Positions 53,102-63,372 are shown, counted from the stretch's first letter. The stretch is DNA of 64,000 nucleotides from an uncultured Paenibacillaceae bacterium (GCA_946478845.1 CAMLDI010000006.1:1-64000); one strand, 5' to 3'. Program-made: numbers and translations. Notes: generated from the sequence alone by a model not told the origin.

Positions 53102-53863
53102 ATGCCATTAACTTTTGCCCACCCGGCAGCCATATTGCCCTTCTCCCGAAAAAGCAAATACATTCATTTCTCTGCCATGGTTTTAGGCAGTATGTCCCCT
53201 GATTTTGAATACTTCTTAAGAGGCCAACCTAATGGAGAAATTGGGCATACCTTAACCGGATTTTTCTTTTATAATTTACCGATCGTTGCCCTGGTTTTCT
53301 TTATTTATCATTTCTTTATACATCAAACCTTACTTGCCCATTTGCCCAGTTTTCTGCAAGATACTTATACAAACAAAGCAGATTTAAGTAAAAAATTAAA
53401 GATATTGGTCTTCTGTTATTCTGCATTGTTTGGCATGTTCACTCACGTAGCATGGGATTCTTTTACCCATATCAATGGGTATATGGTACAAACCTTTCCT
53501 GCAATATTTTCGAACACCTTTACCCTTTACGTCTTTGATATCCCTTTGTATAAATTTCTGCAACATAGCAGTACAGTAGTTGGAATCCTTTTAATCATTG
53601 GTTATATGTATGTCAGAGCTTTGCCGCAAAGGCATAATGGTTTTCATGTTTCTCCAAAACAGAAACTCATGTTTTGGATATCTTTCTTCCTTTTAACCAT
53701 AGGAACTGTCCTGTTTTGGAATCTGATCGACTACGTTTCCATTGGTGATTACGGAATTATTGTCGTTAGAATCATCGATTCTGCTTTGATAAGTTTATTG
53801 GTCATTTCTTTGTTTTTAAAATATAGACAAACCTTGAAAAAATCAACAACCTTTTTTCATTGA
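53102..53863 (+). CDS. DUF4184 membrane protein
   Basis: 253 aa with five or six membrane segments. Begins MPLTFAHPAAILPF and contains LGSMSPDFEYFLRG (residues 36-49) and FTHVAWDSFTHING. These His/Asp-rich motifs resemble DUF4184 and the YdjM/metal-dependent hydrolase-like membrane families. Function unknown. Lies 57 bases after the lipoprotein gene on the same strand, so cotranscription is possible. Confidence 0.85.
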   Translation: MPLTFAHPAAILPFSRKSKYIHFSAMVLGSMSPDFEYFLRGQPNGEIGHTLTGFFFYNLPIVALVFFIYHFFIHQTLLAHLPSFLQDTYTNKADLSKKLKILVFCYSALFGMFTHVAWDSFTHINGYMVQTFPAIFSNTFTLYVFDIPLYKFLQHSSTVVGILLIIGYMYVRALPQRHNGFHVSPKQKLMFWISFFLLTIGTVLFWNLIDYVSIGDYGIIVVRIIDSALISLLVISLFLKYRQTLKKSTTFFH

Positions 53864-53873
53864 ATAATGGTCT

Positions 53874-53922
53874 AAAAAAAAAGCCAGGAATTTAGTAGAT
53901 AACTATATTCTTGGCTTTTTAA
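53874..53922. terminator. Bidirectional terminator
   Basis: AAAAAGCCAGGAAT / ATTCTTGGCTTTTT with one G-U pair and a 15-base loop, between the DUF4184 gene and scpB. Confidence 0.85.
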
Positions 53923-53965
53923 ACGTTTAGAATCTATGTAAGTTAATGTTTTGGAATCAACTTCT

Positions 53966-54538
53966 TTACTCCTTCTTCAAAAACAAATCCTCTTCCAACG
54001 TCAGCTCTTTCTCATCCAGTGGGAAATCCGGGGGCTCTGGAAGTTCGTCCAAATGCCTTAACCCAAAGTATTCCAGAAATTCCCGGGTGGTCCCATAAAG
54101 TATGGGACGGCCAATGGTTTCTGCCCGACCCACTTCCTTCACTAATCCCTTGCCAGCCAAAGTTGTAATGGCCTTTTCACACTTTACCCCCCGAATCTCT
54201 TCGATTTCCACACGGGTAATAGGTTGCCGGTAAGCAATAATCGCCAATGTCTCCAGAGCTGCCTGGGATAAGGTTGCTTGTGTGGGGCTTTCCGCCATCT
54301 TTTCAAAATACTCTACGAACTCAGGCCGGGTGGTAAACTGATAGGTACGGGCAATTTCTACGATTTGCAATCCCCGGTTATATCGGTGAAAATCTTCTTT
54401 CATTTCATCCATTAAGGCGATAACCTCTTCAACTTCTAAATCAAGGATTTCGGCAAGTTGCTTGACTTCTAATCCCTGATCCCCTGCCACGAAAAGGAGA
54501 CCTTCCGTAATGGCTTTTAACCGTTCGACATCAATCAT
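53966..54538 (-). CDS. scpB: Segregation and condensation protein B
   Basis: 190 aa, winged-helix kleisin-associated protein of the Smc-ScpAB complex. The family block LSQAALETLAIIAYRQPITRVEIEEIRGV (near residue 95) is present. Acidic C-terminus (EEDLFLKKE). It overlaps the upstream scpA gene by 4 bases, so translation is coupled. Confidence 0.95.
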   Translation of the reverse strand: MIDVERLKAITEGLLFVAGDQGLEVKQLAEILDLEVEEVIALMDEMKEDFHRYNRGLQIVEIARTYQFTTRPEFVEYFEKMAESPTQATLSQAALETLAIIAYRQPITRVEIEEIRGVKCEKAITTLAGKGLVKEVGRAETIGRPILYGTTREFLEYFGLRHLDELPEPPDFPLDEKELTLEEDLFLKKE

Positions 54539-55293
54539 ATTCCAACCTCCTTGCTGGCGGTAATAAGAATATCATCGAACAGGTGATGCTGGTAACAGAA
54601 CACTTTCTTCTCTTTCATCAGCTCAAGGAGAGCTAAAAAGGTGGTTACCATTTCCACCTTAGTCGTGGGTCCAAGGAGCAAATGGGAAAAACGGATTTCC
54701 CCTCCTGCAGCATGCAGTTGATCCTGGATTTCCGCCATGCGGACAGTAATCGAGATTTCATCCCGATGTACCCGGGCTGTATACTCCCGTTCCTTCACCC
54801 GGGAAAATGCCTTCTGCAAGGCTTCTACCAGGTCATAAAGGGTTACATCCTTCACCGGATTTTCTTCTTCCTGGGGAAGATAACGGGTTAAATCTTCCGC
54901 AGGGCGAGTATACACTTTGCTCTGTTCGATTTCTTTTTCCCGCAAATGATCTGCCATGTTTTTAAACTTTTTATATTCTAACAATCGCTGCACCAATTCA
55001 GCCCGGGGGTCCTCTTCCTCATATTCAAAGCCATCAAACATTTCGGAAAGGTCAGGTTCCTCCCGCCGGGGAAGGAGCATTTTACTTTTAATTGCTAAAA
55101 GAGTAGCAGCCATGACGAGAAATTCACTGGCCACATCCAATTGTAATTCCTGCATGACGTACAGGTAATCCATATACTGGTCCGTTATGGCCACAATGGG
55201 AATATCGTAAATATCCACTTCTGCTTTATCAATTAAGTGCAGCAATAAATCAAGGGGACCTTGAAAAGATGTTAGCTTAATATCAAGAGCCAT
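54535..55293 (-). CDS. scpA: Segregation and condensation protein A
   Basis: 252 aa kleisin subunit bridging the Smc heads. N-terminal FQGPLDLLLHLIDKAEVDIYDIPI and the block ATLLAIKSKMLLPRR are family signatures; the C-terminal winged-helix region ends near VTTFLALLELMK. Gene order scpA-scpB is standard in Firmicutes, and the riboflavin operon lies just upstream. Confidence 0.95.
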   Translation of the reverse strand: MALDIKLTSFQGPLDLLLHLIDKAEVDIYDIPIVAITDQYMDYLYVMQELQLDVASEFLVMAATLLAIKSKMLLPRREEPDLSEMFDGFEYEEEDPRAELVQRLLEYKKFKNMADHLREKEIEQSKVYTRPAEDLTRYLPQEEENPVKDVTLYDLVEALQKAFSRVKEREYTARVHRDEISITVRMAEIQDQLHAAGGEIRFSHLLLGPTTKVEMVTTFLALLELMKEKKVFCYQHHLFDDILITASKEVGI

Positions 55294-55309
55294 ATCTCCC
55301 GCCCCTTCT

Positions 55310-55948
55310 TTACGTTACTATATTAAATAATGTTTCTAACACCCAATTAAAGGGAATTTGGAGAATAACGGAAAACACTGGGATGATAATGATTAACAAT
55401 AAGACAAACATCCCATAAGGCTCAAATCGGTCAAAGTGAGGATCTAAACGTGCTGGCATGGCGTACCGCAAGATTTTTGACCCATCCAAAGGTGCAATAG
55501 GTAAAAGGTTAAACACAAACATGGCTGTATTAATTATAAAACTAAACTGGAATACACCCTCAGCCAGTTCAATCCATTTAATAGGCCATGTTGCTACCCA
55601 CTCCGATTGTCCTGTCCAAATCCACAATTTCAAGAAAATAAAAGCTAAAATTAAATTGCTAATGGGGCCGGCAGCAGAAATTAAAATAATCCCAAAGCGT
55701 TTATTCCCCCGCAGATTATAGGGATTAAAAGGAACAGGTTTTGCCCACCCGAAAGGGCCGAATAAAATCATAATTAAGCCTAAGGGATCCAGATGGCTAA
55801 TCGGATTCAGCGTAAGTCTCCCCATGCGCTTTGCCGTATCATCCCCAAATCCATAGGCCACCATAGCATGGGCCCATTCATGAATGGAGAAGGCGATCGT
55901 AAAGGCAAGAATACGAAACAATAAAGTATCTAAATCAAAATTAAACAA
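55310..55948 (-). CDS. Site-2 protease family membrane metalloprotease
   Basis: 212 aa with about five membrane segments. Zinc motif HEWAH at residues 23-27 (His23, Glu24, His27), then NPISHLDPLGLIMILF and the third ligand region NLLPIAPLDGSK. This is the S2P subfamily of small proteins; substrate unknown. It lies between ribH and scpA, a position occupied by ypuF in B. subtilis, so it may be the counterpart. Spacing to scpA is 16 bases. Confidence 0.88.
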   Translation of the reverse strand: MFNFDLDTLLFRILAFTIAFSIHEWAHAMVAYGFGDDTAKRMGRLTLNPISHLDPLGLIMILFGPFGWAKPVPFNPYNLRGNKRFGIILISAAGPISNLILAFIFLKLWIWTGQSEWVATWPIKWIELAEGVFQFSFIINTAMFVFNLLPIAPLDGSKILRYAMPARLDPHFDRFEPYGMFVLLLIIIIPVFSVILQIPFNWVLETLFNIVT

Positions 55949-55976
55949 GAAGTCATCTCCTCTCCGAGATTACTTG

Positions 55977-56444
55977 CTAGGAAAAGGAACGGGTTAAATT
56001 GGCCATTTCAATAGCTGATACCGCACAATCCCATCCTTTATTTCCGGCTTTTGTACCTGCACGTTCAATGGCTTGTTCAATAGAATCTGTAGTTAAGACT
56101 CCGAAAATGGTAGGAATCCCTGTTTGCATCCCTACGCTGGCAACCCCTTTTGCAGCTTCATTGCACACATAATCAAAATGGGGAGTTGCTCCTCTAATAA
56201 CTGTACCAAGAGCAATCACTGCATCATACTTTTTGGATTCCGCCATTTTTTTCACAATGATTGGAATTTCAAATGCACCTGGCACCCAGGCAATATCCAC
56301 ATTGTTTTCCTCTACCCCATGGCGTTTTAAAGCATCTTCTGCTCCGCTAAGAAGTTTGCTTGTTATAAACTCATTAAAACGTCCTACCACAATTCCGATT
56401 CTAAGTCCTGTACCAACAAGATTTCCTTCAAAAATTTGTCCCAT
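55977..56444 (-). CDS. ribH: 6,7-dimethyl-8-ribityllumazine synthase
   Basis: 155 aa, forms the lumazine from ribitylaminouracil and dihydroxybutanone phosphate. Sequence is close to B. subtilis Rib[60 protein letters not shown]. The ATG at 56442-56444 is chosen because GGAGG lies 8 bases upstream; TTG and ATG codons just before are too close. Last gene of the riboflavin operon. Confidence 0.95.
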   Translation of the reverse strand: MGQIFEGNLVGTGLRIGIVVGRFNEFITSKLLSGAEDALKRHGVEENNVDIAWVPGAFEIPIIVKKMAESKKYDAVIALGTVIRGATPHFDYVCNEAAKGVASVGMQTGIPTIFGVLTTDSIEQAIERAGTKAGNKGWDCAVSAIEMANLTRSFS

Positions 56445-56459
56445 GTTCATATCCTCCAA

Positions 56460-57662
56460 TTACATATTTAATAAATGGCCTAATTTGCTTTTTTTTGTTT
56501 GCAAATACTTTTCATTGGCTTCAACTTCGCCAACCTGAAGGGGCACCCTTTCTACCACTTCAAGCCCATATCCTTCAATCCCTTTAATTTTGCGGGGATT
56601 GTTCGTTAATAAATTCATTTTTTTCACACCCAGGTCACTTAAGATTTGTGCCCCGATGCCATACTCCCTTAAGTCTGCAGGAAAACCTAACTTTTCATTA
56701 GCTTCTACTGTATCATAGCCTTGTTCTTGCAACTGATAAGCTTTCAGTTTGTTAATCAAACCAATGCCACGGCCTTCCTGGCGCATATAAACCAAGACTC
56801 CTTTCCCTGCTTCCTCAATTTGGCGCAAGGCAGCATGGAGCTGAGGGCCACAATCACAACGATAGGAACCAAAAATATCTCCAGTGAGGCACTCTGAATG
56901 TACCCGCACAAGGACAGGTTCATCCGAAGTAATTTCGCCTTTAACTAAAGCCAGGTGTTCTTTCCCATCTACCTTATTGGTGTAAGCAATAATGCGGAAA
57001 TCCCCATATTCGGAAGGAAGGTGGGCTTCTGCTGCTTTTTGTACCAATTTTTCATTTTTTGTGCGATAGCTAATTAAATCTTTAATGGTAATTAATTTTA
57101 GATTCAATTCTTCGGCAATTTTCGTTAATTGGGGCACCCTTGCCATGGTGCCATCTTCATTCATAATTTCACAAATGACTCCCGCAGGTTTTGCCCCACA
57201 AAGAATCGCCAAATCAACCGCTGCTTCCGTATGGCCTGTCCGCCGCAAAACTCCGCCTTTTCGTGCAATCAATGGGAAAATATGCCCAGGACGTCTGAAA
57301 TGCTCTGGTTTACTGTTTGAATTCACCATGGCTTCTACCGTTTTAGCCCGTTCAAAGGCGGAAATACCTGTTGAAGTGGATACTTCATCAATAGACACAG
57401 TAAAAGCTGTTCCATGGCGATCTGTGTTGTTCTCTACCATGGGATTCAATTGCAATTCATTGGCCCTCTCTTCCGTGATCGGAGCACAAATCAAGCCACG
57501 GCCATGGGTAGCCATGAAATTAATGATTTCAGGTGTGGTTTTTTCCGCAAGAGCGACGAAATCCCCTTCATTTTCCCGATCCTCATCATCCACAACAATA
57601 ACGGGTTTCCCCATTTTCAAGTCTTCAATTGCTTCTTCTATTGTATGGAACATTCCATTCAC
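56460..57662 (-). CDS. ribBA: Bifunctional 3,4-dihydroxy-2-butanone-4-phosphate synthase / GTP cyclohydrolase II
   Basis: 400 aa. N-terminal RibB domain with [17 protein letters not shown] and THGRGLI; C-terminal RibA domain with [21 protein letters not shown] (zinc cysteines) and [12 protein letters not shown]. It supplies both starting compounds of riboflavin synthesis. Usual fused form in Bacillales. Confidence 0.97.
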   Translation of the reverse strand: MNGMFHTIEEAIEDLKMGKPVIVVDDEDRENEGDFVALAEKTTPEIINFMATHGRGLICAPITEERANELQLNPMVENNTDRHGTAFTVSIDEVSTSTGISAFERAKTVEAMVNSNSKPEHFRRPGHIFPLIARKGGVLRRTGHTEAAVDLAILCGAKPAGVICEIMNEDGTMARVPQLTKIAEELNLKLITIKDLISYRTKNEKLVQKAAEAHLPSEYGDFRIIAYTNKVDGKEHLALVKGEITSDEPVLVRVHSECLTGDIFGSYRCDCGPQLHAALRQIEEAGKGVLVYMRQEGRGIGLINKLKAYQLQEQGYDTVEANEKLGFPADLREYGIGAQILSDLGVKKMNLLTNNPRKIKGIEGYGLEVVERVPLQVGEVEANEKYLQTKKSKLGHLLNM

Positions 57663-57673
57663 ACCTTTCTATT

Positions 57674-58330
57674 TTACATAAAACCGTTATCTATAAGGAA
57701 TTCCTCTGTTAAGGATGAGGATTTTTTCTTATCTTTGTTCTCCCTTAAAAGAATAAATCGTTCGATATATTTGCCAATCATGTCACATTCTAAATTGACA
57801 ACATCCCCTGAATTTTTATATTTCAGTACGGTTTCTTGCAGAGTATGAGGAATAATAGATACAGTCAACGTTGAAGAGTCAGTATCTACTACTGTTAAAC
57901 TAATTCCATCAATGGAAACGGATCCTTTGGGTATCACATACCGCAAAATATCTTCACTGGCTTCAATGATAACAAGGACTGCATTTCCATAAGGTTTCTT
58001 CCCTTTAATGATTCCTGTTCCATCCACATGACCAGATACAAAATGGCCGCCAAAGCGGTCTCCGGCTGCCATGGCCCTTTCCAAATTAACTGGAGATCCA
58101 ATGCCAAGGGAAACGAGACTGGTTTTCTTCATCGTTTCCGGCATGACATCCACCGTGAAGGTACTAGCTGTAAAAGAGGTGACAGTTAAACAGGTACCAT
58201 TCACAGCAATGCTATCTCCTAATTTCACGCCTAAAAGGACTTTTTTCGCGGAGATTTCTAGAGCAATCCATAATTCCCCCCGTTGAATGCGGCGGATATG
58301 CCCTATTTCTTCTACAATACCTGTAAACAT
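57674..58330 (-). CDS. ribE: Riboflavin synthase
   Basis: 218 aa, two homologous beta-barrel domains: MFTGIVEEIGHI at the start, and the second copy after about residue 95 (HFVSGHVDGTG). Conserved GDSIAVNGTCLTV in domain 1 and GSVSIDGISLTV in domain 2. It converts two lumazines to riboflavin. The start overlaps the ribD stop as TAATG. Confidence 0.96.
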   Translation of the reverse strand: MFTGIVEEIGHIRRIQRGELWIALEISAKKVLLGVKLGDSIAVNGTCLTVTSFTASTFTVDVMPETMKKTSLVSLGIGSPVNLERAMAAGDRFGGHFVSGHVDGTGIIKGKKPYGNAVLVIIEASEDILRYVIPKGSVSIDGISLTVVDTDSSTLTVSIIPHTLQETVLKYKNSGDVVNLECDMIGKYIERFILLRENKDKKKSSSLTEEFLIDNGFM

Positions 58331-59430
58331 TACACTTCACCCCAATCTGGATATCCAGTTATTTTTATATCTTGTCCTAACATATCCACATGAATGTCTT
58401 TCACCGGAACAGCACTTCCCATTTCTTCAATTCCCATTCCGCCAAAGGGAGTGGGGGCGCCCTGGCCTGCCACTAACTTGGGGGCAACATAAGAAATCAC
58501 TTTATCAATAGCTCTTCCATGAAGAAAAGCACTATTAATCTGGCTTCCCCCTTCAACCAGAAGAGAAGAAACCATTTCTTTGCCTAAAATCTCTAACAGT
58601 TTATTCACATGGACTTTCGGTTCCTCTCCTGTAGAAAAAACCCGAATTCCCTGTTGTTCTAGCTGACTTTTTTTCTCTTCATCTGCCCGGTCTGTAGTGA
58701 TAATCCATGTAGGAGCCTCCCCATCTATGATGACACGGGATTGCATAGGTATACGGAGTGTGGTATCCATAATGATACGAATGGGGTTTTTCCCTCCCCC
58801 TTCTGGCAAACGAGTGGTCAATTGGGGATCATCCGTAATCACCGTATTTACCCCTACAAGGATGGCATCATGGTGATTTCTCATGCGATGGACATCCAAA
58901 CGGGCATCTTCCCCTGTAATCCAACGGCTGCTCCCGGTTTCTGTGGCTACTTTTCCATCCAGGGTGCTTGCGGTTTTCACAGTGACAAAAGGGCGTTTTT
59001 TTGTAATAAAGGTATTGAATACTTCATTTAATCGAGTTGCTTCTTCCCCTAACACCCCGGTCACCACTTCAATGCCCGCATTTTGTAATTTCTTAATCCC
59101 TCTGCCGGCAACAAGGGGATTAGGGTCAAGGGCTGCGACAACTACCTTTTGTATTCCCTCACGAATTAAAGCATCAGAACAAGGAGGCGTTCTCCCATAA
59201 TGGCTGCATGGTTCAAGGGTAACATAGGCAGTAGCTCCCTTTGCCTCATCCCCAGCCATTGCTAAGGCATGAATTTCCGCATGGGGCCCCCCTACCTGTA
59301 AGTGGCTTCCAACCCCAACCACTCTGCCATCTTTCACAATGACACAACCAACCATAGGATTAGGGCTTGTTTGACCTTTCATTGCTCCTGCTAATGATAA
59401 AGCAAGATTCATGTATTGATGATCTTCCAT
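58330..59430 (-). CDS. ribD: Riboflavin deaminase/reductase RibD
   Basis: 366 aa. The N-terminal cytidine-deaminase-like domain carries zinc ligands in HAEIHAL and PCSHYGRTPPC. The C-terminal reductase domain has TASTLDGKVATETG and LVEGGSQINSAFL. It is the first gene of the operon, directly behind the FMN riboswitch. Confidence 0.96.
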   Translation of the reverse strand: MEDHQYMNLALSLAGAMKGQTSPNPMVGCVIVKDGRVVGVGSHLQVGGPHAEIHALAMAGDEAKGATAYVTLEPCSHYGRTPPCSDALIREGIQKVVVAALDPNPLVAGRGIKKLQNAGIEVVTGVLGEEATRLNEVFNTFITKKRPFVTVKTASTLDGKVATETGSSRWITGEDARLDVHRMRNHHDAILVGVNTVITDDPQLTTRLPEGGGKNPIRIIMDTTLRIPMQSRVIIDGEAPTWIITTDRADEEKKSQLEQQGIRVFSTGEEPKVHVNKLLEILGKEMVSSLLVEGGSQINSAFLHGRAIDKVISYVAPKLVAGQGAPTPFGGMGIEEMGSAVPVKDIHVDMLGQDIKITGYPDWGEV

Positions 59431-59451
59431 TCTCCCCCTCCTTTTATGTAA

Positions 59452-59503
59452 AGAAAAAATAAAGCCCTAATAGTGGTTTATTTCTAAACCACCCTTAGGG
59501 CTC
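59452..59503 (-). terminator. Riboswitch-controlled terminator before ribD
   Basis: GCCCTAAGGGTGGTTTA / TAAACCACTATTAGGGC around a 4-base loop, then TTTATTTTTT, on the minus strand, between the FMN aptamer and ribD. Confidence 0.9.
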
Positions 59504-59545
59504 AAATTTCGAAAAAAATACCGGTATATATACACACGACAGGTA

Positions 59546-59671
59546 CCGTTATCCTTCTCCCATCCAGACTATACTGTCGGTTCCGGAATTTCACCGGATC
59601 AACCTTGGCCAATTAGCCTCAGTTCACGGACTATCACCGCCGGTCGGGAATTTCACCCCGCCCTGAAGGAT
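59546..59671 (-). promoter_or_regulatory. FMN riboswitch (RFN element)
   Basis: The minus strand shows the conserved RFN blocks: ATCCTTCAGGGCGGGGTG, then ATTCCCGACCGGCGGT, GATAGTCCGTGAA, a variable helix with TTGATCCGGTG and ATTCCGGAACCGACAG, and the closing GGATGGGAGAAGGATAACGG. FMN binding should promote the terminator at 59452-59503 and shut off ribD-E-BA-H. Confidence 0.97.
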
Positions 59672-59712
59672 TTACAGTTCAGTATACCGCAACATAGACC
59701 TACTGTCTATGA

Positions 59713-60144
59713 TTATGCTTCATAAACTTCTACTTTTTGCATGCGGTCCTGGCCACGAAATTGATCTACTTCTTCCATGCCAGATACAACTTTGCCAAAT
59801 ACAGTATGCATGCCATCTAAATGGGGTTGTGGTTCGTAACAAATATAGAATTGGCTGCCGCCTGTATTGCGGCCTGCATGAGCCATCGCTAAAGTGCCCC
59901 GCTCATGTTTGTTAGGGTTAATTTCACAATTAATGGTATACCCTGGGCCACCCGTTCCATTTCCGCGAGGACAACCCCCTTGAGCTACGAATCCTGGGAT
60001 TACCCGATGGAAAGTTAGGCCATTATAAAAGCCTTCATTTGCTAATTTTTCAAAGTTAGCCACTGTGTTAGGGGCATCTTTTTCAAATAAATCAATCACA
60101 ATTTCCTTGCCATTTTCCATGGTAATTTTCCCTTGTTTTGCCAT
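59713..60144 (-). CDS. ppiB: Cytoplasmic cyclophilin PpiB
   Basis: 143 aa peptidyl-prolyl cis-trans isomerase without signal peptide. [16 protein letters not shown] and [11 protein letters not shown] are the active-site words. It sits next to the riboflavin operon as in B. subtilis. Confidence 0.95.
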   Translation of the reverse strand: MAKQGKITMENGKEIVIDLFEKDAPNTVANFEKLANEGFYNGLTFHRVIPGFVAQGGCPRGNGTGGPGYTINCEINPNKHERGTLAMAHAGRNTGGSQFYICYEPQPHLDGMHTVFGKVVSGMEEVDQFRGQDRMQKVEVYEA

Positions 60145-60175
60145 TATGCAAACACTCCTTCAATCCAAATTTTCT

Positions 60176-62692
60176 TTATCCAACTTTTTCGGTAAGCAAT
60201 TTTGTAATTTCCTTTGCTTCCATAGGTTTTCCAAATAGGAACCCCTGCATAATATTACATCCGCTGTTTAACAGAAAATCTTTTTGATTTTCCGTTTCCA
60301 CTCCTTCTGCGATGACTTCCATATTTAAACTTTTGGCAATAGCAATAATGGAAGTCGCAATCATTGCGTCTTCATGGTTAGCGGGAATATCTTTAATAAA
60401 GGACCGATCAATCTTCAATGTATGGATGGGATATTTCTTTAAATAATTTAAGGATGAATATCCGGTTCCAAAATCATCAAAGGATATTTCGATTCCTAAA
60501 TCTTTCAACCTGTGCAAAGTATCGATAACCTGGGTCTCATTCTTCAATGCTACACCTTCTGTTATTTCTAATTCTAAATACTTTGCTTCTAATCCTGTTT
60601 CTTCAAGAATTTTTTTCACATTTTTTACAAGATCCCGCTGTAAAAATTGTTGAGGGGAAAGATTAACGGATACCCTTAATGGTTCAAATCCAGCCTCCTG
60701 CCAGGATTTATTTTGCAGGCATGCCTGGCGTAACACCCATTCTCCAATTGAAATAATCATCCCTGTTTCCTCAGCCAGGGGAATGAAAATATCAGGGGAA
60801 ATGATTTCCTGTCCTTTTCGATTCCAGCGGATTAAAGCTTCCATACCTACCAGAGCGCCAGAAGGAATATCAATTTGGGGCTGGTAATAAACCACAAACT
60901 CTTTACGTTCCAGTGCCCTTCGCAAATGGTTTTCCAATTCAATTTGTTCCAGAGCACTGTTTTTCATATCCGGGGTGAAATATTGATAACTGTTTCGTCC
61001 CTGTTCTTTAGCACGATACATAGCGATATCAGCATTGCGCAACAACATCACAGGGTTATCCCCATCAAAAGGGAATAAACTAATTCCCATACTAGCAGAG
61101 ATATAAATCTCCGAGCCGGCAATATGATAAGGTTTTACCAGTTCTTCAGATATTTTCGAAGCAATTCGTCCCGCATCCTGAGGATGGATAATATCGGACA
61201 ATAAAATAGTAAACTCATCCCCACCAAGGCGAGAAACGATATCCCGTTCACCCAGAACATTTTTCAAACGATTGGCCACTTCTTGCAATAATAAATCACC
61301 GAAGGAATGGCCTAAAGAATCATTTATATTTTTAAACCGATCTAAATCAAGAAACAAAACAGCCAGCACTTCATGGTTACGGCAAGCATAATCAAGGGCT
61401 ACCTTTAAACTGTTATTGAATAATAACCGATTAGGCAATCCTGTCAACCCATCGTGATAGGACAATTGATGGATCACCTGTTCCGTTCTCTTTAAATCGG
61501 ATATATCCCGGAATACAGTAACACTCCCTGTCACTTCTCCATTTCGAATAATCGGGGTTGTCACATAAGCGACAGGAAAGGACTGTCCACCTTTACGGAT
61601 AAATAAATCCTCTTCAGTCCGATATGTTCTTCCAAAATTGAAAGTTTCGTTTAAGGGACACTCATCTTCAGGATAATAAGTACCGTCAGGCCGTTGATAA
61701 TGAATCATTAAATGCATCTTTTTCCCTAGCAATTCTTCCTGAGTCCAACCTAACAACCGTTCCCCTTCAGGATTAAGAAAAGTTACCCGCATCTCGTTAT
61801 TGAGAACAAAAACCCCTTCCCCCATAGTAGATGTAATGGATTTCAAATTTTCTTCACTATTCCGTAATGCTTCTTCCGCTTCCCGTCTTTTCTTAAAAGG
61901 CTCCTCAAGGGTTGCCAGATAAATCCCTTTTAATAAGTAATAATAACCCACAATTTTATAAATATGACCTAATAGATTATCCAAATCATAAATGCTTTTA
62001 TATTGGGTAAATTCAACTTCAGCAATTAATAAAAAGAAAAACGCTGTCAGTAAAGGCAATAAGGCCGCTCTTTTTATTTGCCGATAACTTATTAAAGCCA
62101 GGAGAATAGCAATAAAATGGCCTATGCAAATCATGACTTCCCCAGCAAATTTTAACCTGGTAACTCCCTGTCCTTCAATCACTAAATCAGGAAGCCAATC
62201 CCTCCAAATCATAACCCCAAAAACAAAAATAGCTGTATAAACAAAGGAAATGATAAAATACCATCGTTTCTGTACAAATGAAACTTCCCGGTCTTTCCGA
62301 ATCATAATATATAGAATGGCAACAGTTTCCGTTCCCCTGGCAAATAACCAATACCAGGTCGCTAGCTCAGCTGAACTTTCCGTAAAAAAGAATGGCATTC
62401 CATGATAGGACAATGTATGAAACAAATCTAAAAACCCCACAGAAAGAAAGGCTGCCCCAATGAGAAGACGATGTTGGGATAAATTATGGGGAAATAACAA
62501 CCAGGCCTGCAGTGCCACAGTTGCGGAAACAGCAATACTAAATAATTCTAACAGGGTATGGATTGAGAGAAAGTTTTCAGATTTAAACGCTATATGTAAT
62601 TCCTGTTGGAAAAAACGAATACAAATAAATATGATAATTGCAAAAACGATTAAGAAAAAAACCTTTTTTTCATATTTTTTTAATGGATTCAT
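60176..62692 (-). CDS. MASE3-PAS-GGDEF-EAL cyclic-di-GMP protein
   Basis: 838 aa. An N-terminal membrane sensor of about seven helices (residues 10-265) resembles MASE3, with FLDLFHTLSYHGMP. A PAS domain follows (about 285-405). The GGDEF diguanylate cyclase domain has an intact RLGGDEFT, and the EAL phosphodiesterase domain has MEALIRW and DFGTGYSS. Both catalytic signatures look intact, so it may make or degrade c-di-GMP depending on signal. The ATG at 62690-62692 has GGAG about 9 bases before it; an ATG 15 bases earlier is also possible. Confidence 0.92.
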   Translation of the reverse strand: MNPLKKYEKKVFFLIVFAIIIFICIRFFQQELHIAFKSENFLSIHTLLELFSIAVSATVALQAWLLFPHNLSQHRLLIGAAFLSVGFLDLFHTLSYHGMPFFFTESSAELATWYWLFARGTETVAILYIMIRKDREVSFVQKRWYFIISFVYTAIFVFGVMIWRDWLPDLVIEGQGVTRLKFAGEVMICIGHFIAILLALISYRQIKRAALLPLLTAFFFLLIAEVEFTQYKSIYDLDNLLGHIYKIVGYYYLLKGIYLATLEEPFKKRREAEEALRNSEENLKSITSTMGEGVFVLNNEMRVTFLNPEGERLLGWTQEELLGKKMHLMIHYQRPDGTYYPEDECPLNETFNFGRTYRTEEDLFIRKGGQSFPVAYVTTPIIRNGEVTGSVTVFRDISDLKRTEQVIHQLSYHDGLTGLPNRLLFNNSLKVALDYACRNHEVLAVLFLDLDRFKNINDSLGHSFGDLLLQEVANRLKNVLGERDIVSRLGGDEFTILLSDIIHPQDAGRIASKISEELVKPYHIAGSEIYISASMGISLFPFDGDNPVMLLRNADIAMYRAKEQGRNSYQYFTPDMKNSALEQIELENHLRRALERKEFVVYYQPQIDIPSGALVGMEALIRWNRKGQEIISPDIFIPLAEETGMIISIGEWVLRQACLQNKSWQEAGFEPLRVSVNLSPQQFLQRDLVKNVKKILEETGLEAKYLELEITEGVALKNETQVIDTLHRLKDLGIEISFDDFGTGYSSLNYLKKYPIHTLKIDRSFIKDIPANHEDAMIATSIIAIAKSLNMEVIAEGVETENQKDFLLNSGCNIMQGFLFGKPMEAKEITKLLTEKVG

Positions 62693-62790
62693 GAAATAAT
62701 TCTCCATTTAACATACGATTTGATAGATTAAAGTTTATCATTTCTCTGTTCAATCGACAATATTTTTCATGTTTTTTACTATCGAGATAT

Positions 62791-62822
62791 TAAAAAGCCG
62801 CTATTTCTTTGAAATAGCGGCT
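62791..62822 (-). terminator. Terminator of the haem-type membrane gene
   Basis: AGCCGCTATTTC / GAAATAGCGGCT with a 3-base loop and TTTTT on the minus strand. Confidence 0.9.
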
Positions 62823-62829
62823 GAACCTT

Positions 62830-63357
62830 TTAGGCGACGATGTGAAAAAATGCCACTGCCCCAGCAATCATGAAAATCACGGAATGTACCCGGCGCATAC
62901 CAGGAGACATTTTCTTTTTCAATGCCAATACGATGCCGAGAATAACAGCAATCACCATCATTCCCAGGGTAGCCATCCCGGTCCATTCGTTCATTTCCAA
63001 TTCCTTTTCATGGAAAAACATCATTACCCCATGGATTATAGCAATTCCAAAGGCGATGAGCCCTAAAGGGAAATGCCATTTTCTCATGACAGTCGCCCCT
63101 GATTTTAACATATCTTTCATCTCTGGTGCTGCATTTTTAAACTTAGCCAATCCTTTACGAAAGAAAAATAAAGAAGCTGCTCCAACAACAGAAACCCCTA
63201 AGGTAACCCACCCGAAAAACTCTCCAATACTTTCTATCGGATCTTCAATATCTCGAAAAGGGGTTTCTCCCTGGGCTTCAGCGAATGCCACGCCTGAAAA
63301 ACTCATTACAATGAAAAGTAAAAATAATACCAGTACAAATTGTTTACGAAGAACCAT
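62830..63357 (-). CDS. Predicted exported membrane protein with histidine-rich helices
   Basis: 175 aa. Signal peptide (residues 1-27, ending AFA), then about four membrane helices. Histidines occur in or near the helices: WHFPLG, IHGVMMFFHEKE, RRVHSVIF and AFFHIVA. This pattern is reminiscent of di-haem cytochrome b561/ferric-reductase-like proteins, but I cannot assign a family. It lies 15 bases after the kinase gene on the same strand and probably shares its operon. The function could be redox sensing, which is inference. Confidence 0.7.
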   Translation of the reverse strand: MVLRKQFVLVLFLLFIVMSFSGVAFAEAQGETPFRDIEDPIESIGEFFGWVTLGVSVVGAASLFFFRKGLAKFKNAAPEMKDMLKSGATVMRKWHFPLGLIAFGIAIIHGVMMFFHEKELEMNEWTGMATLGMMVIAVILGIVLALKKKMSPGMRRVHSVIFMIAGAVAFFHIVA

Positions 63358-63372
63358 GTAGTAAACCTCTCC

